From Collinsella sp. (GTDB lineage Bacteria; Actinomycetota; Coriobacteriia; Coriobacteriales; Coriobacteriaceae), in contig JAHHSP010000024.1 of assembly GCA_020025115.1 (NCBI GenBank), positions 1 to 13,544 of the forward strand: DNA of 13,544 nt. Reading direction: 5' to 3'. Made by a program: the position numbers and the translations under genes. Under the pieces are notes generated by a model, which was not told the DNA's origin, ran no database searches, and saw nothing but the letters and a program-made list of their open reading frames with translations. Shown piece by piece: positions 13,426 to 13,544 of this stretch (positions are counted from its first letter, which is position 1; each line of letters opens with the position of its first letter).

Positions 13426-13544
13426 CTACTCGAACTCGATGGTCCCGCAGGGCTTCGGGGTGAGGTCGTACAGGACGCGGCAGATGCCGTCGACCTCGGA
13501 GGCAATGCGGTCGCCGATCTTCTTGAGGAGCGCCCAATCGAGCT
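13426..13544 (-). CDS. guaA: GMP synthase (glutamine-hydrolysing), C-terminal end only
   Basis: Only the last 38 residues are in the window, beginning LDWALLKKIGDRIASEVDG and ending RVLYDLTPKPCGTIEFE before TAG. This matches the dimerisation-domain C-terminus of GuaA, which in other bacteria ends RVxYDISSKPPxTIEWE. GuaA aminates XMP to GMP using glutamine and ATP in purine synthesis. The rest of the gene lies beyond the right edge. A hairpin downstream probably ends its transcript. Confidence 0.9.
   Translation of the reverse strand, partial: LDWALLKKIGDRIASEVDGICRVLYDLTPKPCGTIEFE

Noticed and set aside
1..13544. CRISPR array, tRNA or rRNA genes, transposase genes
   Set aside because: No regularly spaced repeats, cloverleaf sequences, rRNA segments or transposase-like proteins were seen on either strand.

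Overview
The window is GC-rich, gene-dense bacterial chromosome. The gene set suggests a gut anaerobe of the class Coriobacteriia (Actinomycetota, Collinsella/Olsenella-like): an actinobacterial DUF3516-type Ski2-like helicase, a bacterial Elp3, an L-2-amino-thiazoline-4-carboxylate hydrolase family protein, a NifX-like protein, a Ltp-repeat surface protein and a GuaA tail ending ...GTIEFE. The lineage is an inference from gene content; no 16S or tRNA gene is present.

Left part (1-3060): a tRNA-modification cluster. A radical-SAM Elp3 gene runs off the left edge on the minus strand. Divergent from it, about 120 bp away, is a methyltransferase that resembles eukaryotic Trm9, the enzyme acting after Elp3 in mcm5U34 synthesis. 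Next comes a divergent TrmB-like tRNA (guanine-N7) methyltransferase with an altered signature motif. A non-coding stretch (3061-3503) follows, holding a block bounded by a perfect 17-bp inverted repeat.

Middle part (3504-7813): a 913-aa DExH RNA helicase, a strong hairpin with 12-bp tandem repeats, a membrane-anchored C39-like cysteine peptidase preceded by 11-bp-phased direct repeats, and a small NifX/NifB-family metallocluster-binding protein preceded by a palindrome. On the minus strand (7894-10203) lie a membrane-bound Ser/Thr kinase, an adjacent helix-turn-helix-like protein, and a membrane-anchored protein with two Ltp repeats whose promoter region carries a perfect 11-3-11 dyad.

Right part (10485-13544): a perfect 18-10-18 inverted repeat covers the promoter of a single-chain arsenate reductase-ArsR fusion. 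It is followed, probably in one operon, by a ClC-family antiporter that resembles the fluoride/proton (CLC-F) branch. Convergent to it is an ATC-hydrolase-like gene whose stop codon shares CTAG with the ClC stop. A structured leader and a large hairpin then precede the 3' end of guaA (minus strand), which runs off the right edge.

The observations most worth pursuing are the Elp3/Trm9-like/TrmB-like cluster, which suggests a eukaryote-style wobble-uridine pathway in a bacterium, and the self-regulating ArsC-ArsR fusion coupled to a ClC transporter instead of an arsenite exporter.
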